From: Coprinellus micaceus
Taxonomy: Eukaryota; Basidiomycota; Agaricomycetes; Agaricales; Psathyrellaceae
DNA: 64,000 bases
NCBI GenBank assembly: GCA_951394405.1
Contig: OX596341.1
Location: 1,240,001-1,304,000 of the forward strand
Direction of reading: 5' to 3'
The notes under the pieces were generated by a model. The model had not been told where the DNA came from. It worked only from the letters and a program-made list of their open reading frames with translations, and ran no database searches. Shown here in pieces: positions 21,690 through 33,382 of this stretch (positions are counted from its first letter, which is position 1; each line of letters opens with the position of its first letter). Position numbers and translations under genes: made by a program.

Positions 21690-24600
21690 ATGTCTAGCGT
21701 TGGGTGCCTCATAAAGTCCAATGCCGACATCGCGGGTGTTGGTGCCCGCACCTCAGTCTACGGCCAGAACCTGCTCTGCTTCACCCCTGCAGTGTGGGCC
21801 ATCGCGGACGGGAAAGTCACTCAATACGAATTGGATTCGATGGAAACAATGTCCACAACAAACCTCGTCGTCGCGTTTGGCATCCTCATCTCCTCCTTCG
21901 TCCAGGCCCGCACTCTCGGCCTCACCAACTTTCATGCTACCATCGTGCTTAGCATGAGTTGGATGAACAATACCAATGTGTTTATCTACTTCTTGCTCTA
22001 CGCACAAACCAAGGGTCGTGACGGGTTCAAGGGCTGGTGGGAGCAGGTGGCTGGCGTCCTGCCCTCTCAACGTTGTGAGCAACCTTCTTCCTTGATCGCG
22101 ACCGCCTCTGACAAAAGACCCAGTTTTCCGTAGAGCCGTTCCGGCCACTGACCCGGAAGGCGGGCCCAAGGTGGAACAAGGTGCATACCTTATGATTGCG
22201 ATTGCCGATGAGTCTGTTAATCGGAGAGCGACAAGCATTCCGGCTCCTCCTTCCCAAGCCCCTCGCGTGGACATTCGTCGCCTGTTCCGACGCCCTGCCC
22301 TAGTTGCTGGTTCGTTACATCTTACATTGATGTCGACGCTCGGGCTTTGGCTATGGAGCGACCCGCGCGGGTTCGGAACCGCTGACTCGGCCTGCGCCGT
22401 CGACCACGCCCACCTAGCCATTGCCGGCGCTCGCGTCCCGTTTGCGTCCAATGCGCTTCGAATCTTCTCACTCTTCATCTATGCGCTGTTCCTCATTCCT
22501 GGGTTGAACCTCCTCCTTCCAATGACTGTGTTTCTCGGAATCTACTATTTGCACGGCAAGCTATATCCGGAGGCCCATCAGGCAGAATCGGCTGAAGAGG
22601 ATGCTTTGCACGCAGCACGCCCACAGCGGGGAACATTGACCCCAAAACGCATTTGGTCTGTAGTCAAACGGATCTCGTCACGGAAGTCGCCTGTCTTCCC
22701 TGCCTTTCTAGGCCTATGCTTCCTCTTGGTTATCAACATCGTATTCATCGTCGACATCGAACTCACGCTGCGGAACAATCGGGCGATCCAAGAATCGGGC
22801 GAGGCTGAGTGGGGATTCGGCCAAGTTCTTGCGGTGCTTCTGTTATTTTTACCTCTGCGTGATTTGGTGGAGATGATCTTCCGAAGGAGGCAAGAGCTGC
22901 AGACCCAGCTGGATAACGAGTTGAAAGGGGCTGTAATTAAGAAGGACTTTGAAGGCGTCTCCAAGTGGGCTGCTGCAGGAGCAAACCTTGACACCAAAGC
23001 GGATGGTACATTCATTGGACACTATCTCATCGAGCTGCTCATGCTGACGAAAACTTAACATTTAGGTGACAAGGTCGCTCTAGAGGTGGTGTGCCTTGAG
23101 AGCCAATGGGATATTCTCTTGGCCCTTGTTGAGAATGGCGCCAATCCCAACGTCGTGTTCTCTGGTAGGTGGCCCTTTCACTTTAACCACGGCCGCCAAC
23201 ACTAATGAACCACTCTGGCGCCCAACGTGGTACACAGATGGTCGCACGGCGATGGAATTGTTATTTTTTGCACAGACATGGGACATACTTCGCGTCTTCA
23301 TCCGCAAGGGCGGCCATATCAACTCACGGTTTGCAGGCATGTTGCTCCACTGCCCCACCCTTCCTTCTCATCACTGACTGGACCCCAACGAACGCAGACG
23401 GCAGGACTGCACTCGAAGTAGCCACCCACGCCGCAGATGTGGAGGCTGTTCTCATCCTAGTTGAGTTGGGCTTCGATATTAACATAATCTTCCAAGGTGT
23501 GTAGGTCCGCAAGCCTATTGTGCGGCTCCTAATCTTTGTTCACTCCGTGTTGACATCGACTCAGATGGGCAGACGGCGCTTGAGGTAGCAATCTTGACCA
23601 AACAACCGAAGCTCTTTGAGGTGCTCATCCGAGCCGAGCCAGATCTCAATCGGCTATTCGAAGGTATGCGCAATATCACACTGACACGTTAGTCTGTTTG
23701 CAGCACTAATGCATGTTTGGTACGATGCAGATGGACTGACGATTCTTGAGGTCGCCGCTATAGCTAGAGAATGGCGAATGATGCAGGTCATTCTTGATGC
23801 CGGGGCCTATGTCAACGACCGACTCGGACGTACGCTATCTTTCTTTGGTTGTGTGCAGGTACTACCACTGGATAGGCAGCTAACATTCGACTAACGCAGG
23901 CCGCCTGGAGACACTGCTCGAATCTCCAGCACAGGCTGGAAACTCGGAAGCCAGGCGCATCCTGGACGATTTGGAGGCCATGCGCATCCTGAAACGTTTG
24001 AACTCGTCAGGGATCCTGATCTTGTGAGTGGGAATAAATTTGGCTAGAACCCTGTGAGCGGGTATAACTGACGAGTCGACTTACCCTTGCGTTGGTATCG
24101 AAAAGGTTAATGGGACAAACGGGTGCAGGGAAGAGTCATGTATGCAGTCTATCTTTCGCCCCAATGTGCTTCAGTTCAGCTTACCGTCACGCTTCCCAGT
24201 TCGTAAACAGCGCTGCAGGAACCAACAAGGCGCCGGTCCGCGATGCCCTGTCAAACAGTGACTTCACTGTCCGAAGCTACACCGTACATAACCCCCGCAT
24301 CCAGGACCCTGGAGATGTCCGCTCAAAAGTCGTGCTCGTGGACACCCCTGGGCTCAACAACGTAAATCATAGCGACACCAATATCATCAAATTGATCGCT
24401 GCATGGCTGAATAACAAGTGAGCACTTTCTCCCTCTGCGATTGTAAGCTGGCACCTACCTTTCGGGCAACCCCAGTTGTAACGACGATGCTCTGGTCGGC
24501 GGAATAATTTTCCTTCACGATATTGCCGAAGACCGAGCCACCGCATACGCGGATAAACACGCTTGGCCAGTGAAGTATTTCGACTCGCCGGCCTTGTTGC

Positions 24601-24973
24601 AGCATGTTTTCCTCACCACAGGGAAATGGGACCTGGCCTTTGTTCAGAACAACAAGCAGAAGTACGACGACTGGGAGAGAGACTTGAAAGAGACGATGAT
24701 GTGGAGGAGGCTGCTGAACAGAGGAGCAATGTCGTGTCAGTATGAAGGGGATTATGAATCGGCGTGGAAGGTTATCGGCAAGGTTCTGGAGATGGAGGCG
24801 CTGAGAGCGCAGTTGCTGAAAAAGGAGTTCACCGCGATACAAGGCAAGCTGCCAGGATTGCAGCGACCGAAGCCAGAGTTGAGGAGGGGGTTCGGGGACC
24901 TGTTTTCGAGGGTGAGTGTTTTGAACTGGCAAAGCCGTGCATTGATGACACCGTCTTCCAGTCCCCAAGTTGA
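21690..24973 (+). CDS. Copy A: polytopic membrane + ankyrin + AIG1-like GTPase protein
   Basis: Thirteen exons: 21690-22074, 22124-22180, 22229-23005, five ankyrin exons of 99 nt (23066-23164, 23238-23336, 23398-23496, 23565-23663, 23731-23829), 23900-24023, 24106-24139, 24200-24417, 24476-24911 and 24962-24973, giving 845 aa. The first about 370 residues hold some 7-8 membrane segments (for example NLVVAFGILISSFVQA, FLGLCFLLVINIVFIVD, VLAVLLLFLPLRDLVEM). Ankyrin-like repeats follow (DGRTALEVATHAADVEAVL). The C-terminal G domain has P-loop GQTGAGKS (about 616-623), DTPGLNN (G3) and GIIFLHDIAED, then TTGKWD. The second ankyrin exon ends at a GC donor (gcatgt), shared with copy C. Design recalls receptor-type STAND/NLR or GIMAP proteins, with the sensor repeats between a membrane anchor and a nucleotide switch; role not known. 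The 3' end (last exon 12 nt) is the least certain part. Confidence 0.8.
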
Positions 24974-26634
24974 AGGGAATCAAATCCTGTCCCAAGAGCT
25001 GTATCGTTATCGCGGCTTACGCTCTCGTCCAAGCCTGTGTCTGGATGCCCTTTAGCTTTATTTAAAACTCCACGACGAAAGGCGCACATACCTACTATGT
25101 AACTTATGATCAAGCAATGACCTTCATGATCTTTTCGTAAATGGTGAAAACGATGCCCCCGCTCAGCTAGTGGGCATTTAATTGAGAAGCGAAGCATTGG
25201 CGGGAACGCACCGCAAGCCGAGCCACAGTCAGGCGAGATGTCGCCCCCGTCCAGAACCGTAACAGGTCCTCTTCAGTGGATATACGGTAGGCGCAGTGGA
25301 ATTGAACTCTCGCGTCTAGAGACTGCATCCTCGTTTTGATAACTCGAATGGGGTGTTAGTACTCGAGTTGGTCGGGACTCGGTGTCCCCGTTCAACTTCG
25401 GAAGAAAATCTATTCTGCATGTTAGATCATGATGACTCTTGGAAAACGGAGGCGAGGAAGCTTGAAAGACGTCGAGGAAGTCAAAAGAGGGCAAGCCTTT
25501 AATTTCGGTGGCGTATAAGTACTTATGACCTGTAACGAATGGTCGATGAAGGGAGGAGAGGAACGAGGAATGAACGAATGGACCAGCCAACAGATAGGAA
25601 GGTCGCGAAGAGAATATATCAAGCGCCTCGCACCTGCGGTCAATTGGCTTGAACAACCATGATACATTCGCAACAATGTGCTGGTAGATCGATTCGCTGC
25701 GCAGGGCCCTGGACGAGTCTCTGACTCCAAAAACGTCGGCTCCTTGAGAGTAGTAAGGTGTACGCCTCCGCCCCTATGATTTTCAAGAAAGGTCGGCAGT
25801 ACACACCGAGGAGTAATTACCGTCGTTGACCAAGTTCCCGACCCTCGTATCGTCGTTGTGCGACCCCGGGTTCAGACCCCATTCTACACATCACCGAACA
25901 CCTCAAACCCCGCGCTCTGCGTCGGGCCGGGCTCCTCCCTCTATACTCGTCGACTCGGTCCCCTTGTTCTGCCTACCTGGGTAGCCTGTACACTTCGCAC
26001 GTGCAAGGCTGCGTAGCATGCCTTCCTATCTGAGATGAAGCCAGATGTCCAGAGCATACCTTTAGGAAAGGCGGAACTGCCAAAGAGAGAGGGTACATTG
26101 GGGAACGGCCTGGCGCGCCTTGGCCGGCCAATGACGACATCACACATCGCTCGGGGTCAAGAGAACAGCCGCGTTGTTCAGACCTATCGCGGGATCCGAG
26201 AGGTGTTAGATAGTTGTAAAAGGCGATTGCCTACCTTTGGTCTCTTGTCAGAAGTGCCTTGAACATGAGAGTGGGATCGTGAAGGTGGGCAGAATGGAAC
26301 CGGGATGCGGAGGGATACCAGGGTTTGCACAACACGGGATGGGGTCCAGAGCTTGAGGACGCGTCATGGGACTATCATCCAAGCCATATCCTTTGCAATG
26401 ACCCTGGTCCGAGGGTTTGGAGTTCAATCCAGGCTCTAGGCGGAGGCTTGCCATGGCAAGAGGCTGAAGAGGTTTCAATGAATGGATATTCAAGTACAGA
26501 AAATAGGGAAGGCGTTATCGAAGCGTTGAGTAGATCCGTTTTCACTCTGGCGGTATTTTGAACCTGTAGTTCATGCTGCCGGTGAGTAATGGGAGAGAGA
26601 AAGAGGTGAGGACGTACAGTGATATATTCGGACT
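24974..26634. repeat. Triplicated spacer, unit 1
   Basis: This is similar in order to 32097-33382 and 39523-41283. Shared blocks include a stretch near 25360-25430 containing CAACTTCGGAAGAA, a block around 25580 with ACAGATAGGAAGGTCGCGAA, the block 25920-26160 and the block 26450-26560 (GGATATTC.AGTACAGAAAA). Minus-strand frames here (for example 26147-25941, MCDVVIGRPRRARPF) recur in the other units but are diverged and unlikely to be genes. The region connects copy A with the first ATPase-inhibitor pseudogene. Confidence 0.6.
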
Positions 26635-27088
26635 CTAAGCCCGCTTCTTCGCAAGTCCGGCCTCCTCAGCCTTGAACTTCCCGAGCTCGGCGGCTACCCA
26701 AGGCTTACCCTTGATCTGCGATACAACTTCCTCAGTGAACAATTTATCGGAAACGAGTACGAGAACTCACGGATTCCCTCAATCTCCCGGGCAGGTCGGC
26801 CCCACCGTGCCTGATGTATTGGTCTGAGAGAGGAGACGGGCCTAATCGGAAGTAATCGACTCTTCACAAGCTTCATACGACACCTCGCATATCTTCATCG
26901 CCCTTCTCCTCTTTGCTTTGCGGCTAAATAGTGCCGCGCTCAGTTTGCGTCCAATTGAGCTCGAAAAACTGCGAACTCACTTGAAACCCCTCGAATCGGC
27001 AACAGTCTTACAGAGTCCTCAATCCCGCCGATAGAGTGCGCCCGGGTCGCGACACGGCAGGAGGGTGGCGACTCTCCTCAAAGAGCAT
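26635..27088 (-). pseudogene. Pseudogene 1 of the mitochondrial F1-ATPase inhibitor
   Basis: It is homologous, exon for exon, to the intact gene at 41284-41711. The start region reads ATGCTCTTTGAGGAGAG instead of ATGCTTGCTTTGAGGAGAA, so a 2-nt loss right after the start shifts the frame and destroys the presequence. The later exons are recognisable (QYIRHGGADLPGRLRES; C-terminus ending AKKRA) but diverged from QYIRQHEADQLKKLRDS. It lies downstream of copy A in the same relative place and strand as the intact gene relative to copy C. Confidence 0.75.
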
Positions 27089-28123
27089 CTTGGATATGAT
27101 CTGGGCGTGGTGGTAGTTGGTGGCAGCGACCGTTCGTTGGGTGGATATCGTGGTCCGGGTGGCGGTGGCGGCTGGGGGGATCGGTCGAGTCGGCGCGCCG
27201 GACGCGAAAGGGGCGTAGCTCTTGACGAAAGACGAGTCCAGGCGCGAGGGCGAGCGCAACTCAGGAGAATCATTCTAACTCGTGCGCGCCAAGATCGAGG
27301 GGAACGCCCGATTCAGGGATACAGAAATCAGGCCAGCGCATGGTCCTTAGAAGGTTGGTGGCGTTGCCTGAAGTACATGAGGGAGACTCGGAGGTTGAGC
27401 ACCAGCGAAAGTGCCCCCGGCGCCATTTTTCGTCTGAGCCTGAAATCCTAAGCGCCGGCCGCGGATTCACTGCGGGCTGCACAGCTTTCAAAGCTTCATT
27501 CCCCTCCCACTCTCGATCCCTCCAGTTAACTGGCTCAACGTCGCTCATCCGGTGCTTGCTATGTGATATCGCCCACGTACTCGCTTCACCCTCAAATACA
27601 CCGAGCCGAACGAATACACCTGTTTAAGGGGAACAATCAACATGTCATGGCGGAGTCTTACCATCGAAACGGAAAGGATTGACGTGCCCAACGCTGGCCC
27701 TCTGCGGCACCTCAACGATGACTTGGACGTGGTCGGTGTCGAGAGTCGAAGGTTCTTCCCTCACGAGCATCAGTCGAAGGTGAGGATCGTAGCGTCATGA
27801 AAGGAGATTGGGAAATACGCTGAGCAGGACTCGATGTCAAGGTAAGCTCCGTTCACGTTCAGCTCCCATACTGTGGGCTGTAATTCATTTCCGCTACTCT
27901 GGCGTATCGCAGGCCGACAAGCCGCAATTGGGCCAGATATCCCTGCACTATTCCCCGAAAGCCCTTCTCCAGTCGGCTTCGGAGTTGACAGTGAACCACG
28001 ATGCAACTGCATGGCCGTCCCTCCGGGTGTATATCATACGACAGGGCTAGTAGAGGCAGATTCACGTTTAACATCCGCCTACGTCTCTCGTCTTGCCATC
28101 CCCTGCACCATCTCGGCCCTAAC
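27089..28123. other. Spacer between unit 1 and copy B
   Basis: The left part (near 27090-27560) shares short blocks with 34600-35000, for example the sequence around TTCGTCTGAGCCTGAAAT. The right part is upstream of copy B and resembles the region upstream of copy C (36100-36286). No gene recognised. Confidence 0.45.
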
Positions 28124-31100
28124 ATGTCTAGCGTTGGGTGCCTCATACCGTCGGATGCCGACATCGCTGGTGTTGGTGCCCGCATCTCTGTTTACGGACA
28201 GAATCTGCTCTGTTTCGCCCCTGCGGTGTGGGCCATCGCAGACGGGAAAGTTACGCCATACGAGTTGGAGTCGATGGAGACATTGTCCACAACAAACCTC
28301 GTCGTCGCGTTTGGTATCCTCATCTCCTGCTTCGTCCAGGCCCGCACTCTTGGCCTCAGCAACTTCCACGGCAGCATCGTGCTCAGCATGAGCTGGATGA
28401 ATAATACCAATGTATTCATCTACTTCTTGCTCTACGCCGCACAGCTCAAGAACCAGGACGGAGGATGGCTGAGGCATCTCAAGAACCATGTTGTTTCTGC
28501 CCTTCATCTTCGACGCTGTAAGAACGCTTTTTCCTTGATGGCGATACCCACTAAAACAAATCTAGTTTTCCCCCTCGGTACTCCAACTTTGGACGTGGAA
28601 GAGATCAGCGAGAAGAAACAAGGTATGTACTCGTCCGCCCGCTTCCATCGGCAGGCGTATTCATTGTGCATTGGCAGATACTTCTGTAACTCCTCCTCAA
28701 ACCCCCTCGATGCGCATTCGCCTATTTCGACGCGTTGCCTTGGTTCTAGGGTCTCTCCATCTCACCCTAATGTCGGCGCTCGGGGTTTGGCTATGGAGCG
28801 ACCCGCGCGGGTTCGGAACCGCCGACTCGGCCTGTGCCGTCGACCATGCCCACCTCGCGATTGCTGGTGCTCGCGTTCCCTTCAGCTCCAATGCGCTTCG
28901 AACCTTCTCGCTCTTCATCTACGGGTTGTTCCTCGTCCCTGGGCTCAATCTCCTCCTTCCAATGGCCATGTTTCTCGGAATCTATTACTTGCACGGCAGG
29001 CTATATCCGGAGGCCCAGCAAGCAGAGTCAGCTGAAGAGGATGATGCCTTGCACGCAGCGCAGCAGCGGGGAACGTTGAACGCCAAGCACACTTGGTCCA
29101 CAGTCAGACGGATATCGTCTCCGAAGTCGCCAGTCTTTCCTGCCTTCATCGGCCTCTGCTTTCTCTTGGTGATCAACATCGTGTTCATCGTCGACATCGA
29201 ACTCACGCTGCGGAACAATCGAGGGATTCAAGAATCGGGCGAAGCTGAATGGGGGTTTGGCCAAGTTCTTGCAGTGCTCCTCTTATTCTTGCCGCTGCGA
29301 GACTTGGTGGAGATGATGTTCCGAAGGAGGCAAGAGCTGCAAACACAGATGGATAATGCATTGAAAAGGGCCATCAACGACAAGGATATTGAAGGCATCT
29401 CTAAATGGGCCACTGCGGGAGCAGGGCTTGACACCAAAGGGGACGGTATGTCTAATAAACGACATCTTCTTCTGAATTGTGATGCTGACGCAAACTCGAC
29501 ATTTAGGCAACGAGCTCGCTTTAGAGGTGGTGTGTCTCGGGGGCCGATGGGAGATTCTCTCCGTACTGGTCGATAACGGTGCCCATGTGGATACCCCATT
29601 CAGAGGTACGTCATTGGAAGCATAGTCGTCTTGCAGTATCGAAACTCATTCAAACCAGACGGTCGAACAGCACTCAAAGTGGCAATCGACACGGGAAGTC
29701 GGGATCACGCGCGTATTGTGATGGGTGCAGGCGCCGATATCAACGCTCTACTCAAAGGTACGTGTCCAACCCGTGAAATTTGGATATTACCCTGAGACGG
29801 CATCTCATGAACACAGACGGTCGGACTGCGCTTGAAGTGGCGACAAGGGAATCCCAGTGGGAGAGTGTGCGTATCTTGGTAGAGTTGGGCGCCAAAATCA
29901 ATGCTGCATTCAAGGGTGCGACCGTCCAGCCTGTGCAACTTCGAACTGATGCTGACGCGTTTTGGGAACCCAGATGGTCAGACCGCACTGGAGGTGACGA
30001 CCCATGTGAGAGATTGGGAGGGCATGCGTACCCTGGTAGGGCTCGGCGCTGACCTCAATGCTCCCTTCAAAGGTAGGGTTCTCTTATTTTACAGTACTGG
30101 ACATTATGCTGAAGTGACATTTTGCGAATACAGATGGTCAGACCGCACTAGAGGCGGCGACCCGTGCGGGCGACTGGGAAGGCGTGCGTGCCCTGGTAGG
30201 GTCGGGTGCCGACATCAGTCTGCCGTTCAAAGGTGTGATTCTCTGGTTTGCATCACTGGGCATTACGCTGAGGTTACATTCTATGGATACAGATGGTCAG
30301 AGTGCACTCGAGGCGGCGACCCGTGCGAGCGACTGGGAGGGCGTGCATGCCCTGGTAGGTTTAGGCGCTGATATCAATACCCTATTCAAAGGTGTGGTTC
30401 TCTGGTCCGCAGCACTAGACACTAGGCTGACGCAACCTTTTGCGAATACAGATGGTCAGACTGCACTAGAGGCAGCAACCCACGCGGGAGACTGGGAGCG
30501 CGTGCGTAATCTGGTAGGGCTGGGGGCTGACATTAATGCCCCGTTCAAAGGTGTGGTTCTCTGGTCTGTAGCACTGGCATTATGCTGAAGTGAGTACAGA
30601 TGGTCGGGCTGCGCTCGAAGCGGCAACCCGTGCGGGAGAATGGGAGGGCGTGCGTGCCCTGGTAGGCTTGGGTGCTGATATCAATACCCCATTCAAAGGT
30701 GCGATTCTCTGGTCCACAGCACTGGACGTTACGCTGAAGCAGCCGTTTGCGAATACAGATGGCCATACTGCACTTGAGGCGGCGACCCACGCGGGAGACT
30801 GGGAGCGTGTGCATATCCTGGTAGGGTGTGGCGCCGACTTCGAGGCTCGTTTCAATGGTATGGTTCTCTGGTCTGCAGCACTGGACATTACGCTGAAGCG
30901 ACCTTTGCGAATGCAGATGGTCGGACTGCACTTGAAGCAGCAGCCCATGCGAGAGATTGGGAGCGTGTGCGTACCCTGGTAGGGTGTGGCGCCGACTTCA
31001 ATGCTTGTTTCAATGGTATGGTTTTCGGTCCGCAGACCGGACGTACACTGAAGCAACCTTTTGCGAATACAGATGGTCAAACTCCACTGGATGCGGCGAC

Positions 31101-32096
31101 CAAAGCGGGCGACTGGGAGGGCGTGCATGCCCTGGTCGGCTTGGGTGTTAGAATTCCAAGTCCGTCTACCCATAAATACATCTAACATTTACCGACGTGA
31201 ACTCCGACGCAGATGGATCTAACGCCTTGAGGTGTGCCGCTTTGGCGAACCAGTGGGATTTGGTCCTCGAGATCATTGACACGGGGGTTGATGTGAACGC
31301 GCCATTGAGGGGTGCGTCGTCCATTTCTTCTTCTTTGCGATTTACAGGCGCAGTGAGCTGGGACTTCTAGCTTGCGTGGATGATTCAACGGTGCTGCATG
31401 TCGCATGCGGGTCGAACTGTCGATCCGCTGTTATTGAGCGATTGCTGCAAAAGGGAGCGAACGTGCATGCCAAAGGTAAACCTTCCATGGCCCTGTCGCT
31501 TTCCCCCGAGTCTTAATTTCATTCAGACAACGAAGATAGAACCAGTCTTCACCGAGCGTGCAGGCAGGGCAGAGCAGAGGTTGTTTCACTCCTCCTATCC
31601 AATGGTGCGGATCCCCATGTCATAGGTGGGTTATCATATCGCTGCGTACAGGAATAGTGCCTGACTCTGTTGCATGATGATAGACGACTCGGATAGCACG
31701 CCCCTTCACGAAGCGTGTGTCAAAGGACACGACCAATGTGCGGAGCTTCTCCTGAGGATTGAAGAGAACCCAGTGGACCCAAACGTGCAGAGTATGTCCA
31801 TCGCCGCTCACCCTTCGTGCACCACATCCTTGCATTCGCCACTTGTAATTGACGTGGACATCCTTCTAGTGGAATATGGGTGGACGCCACTCCACAATGC
31901 ATACGAAGGCGGACACCAAGCCTGCATCGATGTTCTCCTTGCATATGGCGCAGATGATACTATAAAAGGTACTCCTCTTTCCGCCGTATCTCACGGTTTG
32001 CCGAGTTTCTAATCATCTCATGTAGACCAGAATGGCAAGACCCCACCCGAGATGGCCCCAGTTGGCTTTGCCACAGTACCAGCACATCCGACTTAA
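28124..32096 (+). CDS. Copy B: polytopic membrane + extended ankyrin protein, no GTPase
   Basis: Twenty exons give about 953 aa. The first three (28124-28517, 28566-28622, 28678-29445) encode the same membrane domain as copies A and C. Ankyrin exons follow: 29507-29605, 29659-29757, 29817-29915, 29974-30072, 30134-30232, 30293-30391, 30452-30550, 30600-30698, 30759-30857, 30917-31015, 31073-31144 (short), 31213-31311, 31371-31475, 31527-31625, 31684-31791, 31870-31968, and a last exon 32026-32096. Most are 99 nt, phase 1-1, one repeat each (DGQTALEAATHAGDWERVRN). The later repeats are classical and more diverse (TSLHRACRQGRAEVVSLLL, TPLHEACVKGHDQCAELLL). No P-loop or G domain is present downstream; the protein ends VPAHPT. 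If the short exon 31073-31144 is not spliced as proposed, the protein would stop at about 31185. Confidence 0.75.
29974..31072 (+). repeat. Tandem exon-intron minisatellite of ankyrin repeats in copy B
   Basis: Seven full periods lead up to an eighth repeat exon, with exon starts at 29974, 30134, 30293, 30452, 30600, 30759, 30917 and 31073, spacing 160, 159, 159, 148, 159, 158 and 156 bp. Each unit has a 99-nt ankyrin exon beginning ATGGTCAGAC or a close variant and an intron of about 60 nt containing TTCTCTGGT...GCACTGGACATTACGCTGA and ending CGAATACAG. Introns as well as exons are conserved, so the DNA unit, not just the protein repeat, has been duplicated. Confidence 0.85.
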
Positions 32097-33382
32097 GTGA
32101 TTGAGAGCCTGCATCCTCGTTCAATTGTCGCCTTCCCGAGAAATGTATTCTATTATGGATTGGAGCCTTAGTAAACTTGTATCAACCGACGTTTTGCAAG
32201 TGATAGAGCGGGGGTGAGGAGCTCCGAACAAGCTCCGAAGGCCCCCTACGAGATTGAGAGGAGTAAGGCTTTGAACAGGCTCGGTGGGGTATACCTATGA
32301 TTTGTAACGAAGGTGGTCGATGAGGGGAGGAGAGGAACGAGTGAGCGAACGACCGGACCCGCCAACAGATAGGAAGGTCGCGAAGAGAGTATCAGTATCA
32401 ATCACCTCGTCCAGGCGAGGTCACCGGGCACCTGTGATCAAACAACCACGATCTCTTCGCGTCCATGGGCTAGCCGCTGGTAGATCCACGGTGCAGGGCG
32501 GTGAATGAGGCTCTGACAGAACGTTGGCTTGAGACCAGTCAGGCGTATGCGCATGTCTTTATGATCTTCAAGAGAGGTTGGTGGCGCATACCAAGCAGTA
32601 AGTACCATGGGCTGGCCGAGTTCCCGACCCTCCCGTCGCGCCACCATCCATTCTACGCATCACCGAACACCTAACCCCGCACTCGTGTGTCGGGCTCGGC
32701 TCCTCCTAGACTTATCTAGCTCCCCTGGCCTGTACCTTGCTTAGGTGCCTGTGCGCTTCGCCCGGGCGAGGCTGCGTAGCCTGCCTTCGTATCTGAGACG
32801 AAGCCACGGAACTCTGGTGCCCAGGGCATACTTTTAGGAAAGGCGGAATGGCAGAGGGGGTGCATGGGGACAGCCTGGTGCGCCTTGGCCGGCCCAATGG
32901 CGACATTGCACATTGCTTGGGGGTCCAGGAATAGACGGGCTGCTGAGGCCTCTCGCAGGATATCAGGCCCGGGGATACTAGATAATGAAGAGGTGAACGT
33001 CCACCGCGACCTTGTGAGGAACGAGATCGCGAAGGTGGGTAGGGTGGAATCTAGACGCGGAATGGTACTAGAATTTTCAAGACACGAAGCGACAGTCCAG
33101 AGCTTGAGGACGCGTCATGGGGTCGTCGTCCAAGCCGTGTCCCTCCCAATGTCCACGGGCTGAGGTTTGAAATTTCGATCCAGGCTGGGCAGGGGCAAGC
33201 AGGCGAAGAGGTTTCAATGAATGGATATTCGAGTACAGAAAACAGGGAAGGCGTTATCGAAGCGTTGCGCATATCCGTTTTTACTCTGTCGGTATTTCGA
33301 ACCTGTGGTTCATGACTGTCGGTGAGCCGGAAATTATTGGGACAGAGAAAGAGGATAGGACGTACAGTGATATGTTCGGACT
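32097..33382. repeat. Triplicated spacer, unit 2
   Basis: The same block order as 24974-26634 and 39523-41283: the ACAGATAGGAAGGTCGCGAA block near 32365, the GGGCTCGGCTCCTCC block near 32695, the AGGAAAGGCGGAA block near 32835 and the GGATATTCGAGTACAGAAAA block near 33222. No gene recognised. Confidence 0.6.

Noticed and set aside
25265..25330. tRNA-like segment (minus strand GAGTTCAATTCC resembling a T-loop)
   Set aside because: No acceptor, D-arm or anticodon arm can be folded around it, and the homologous spacers do not keep it.
25941..26147. Minus-strand frame MCDVVIGRPRRARPF repeated in all three spacers (also near 32716-32913 and 40663-40878) as a small conserved gene
   Set aside because: It recurs only because the spacer was triplicated. 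The frames differ by indels and reach different ends, so coding constraint is not shown.
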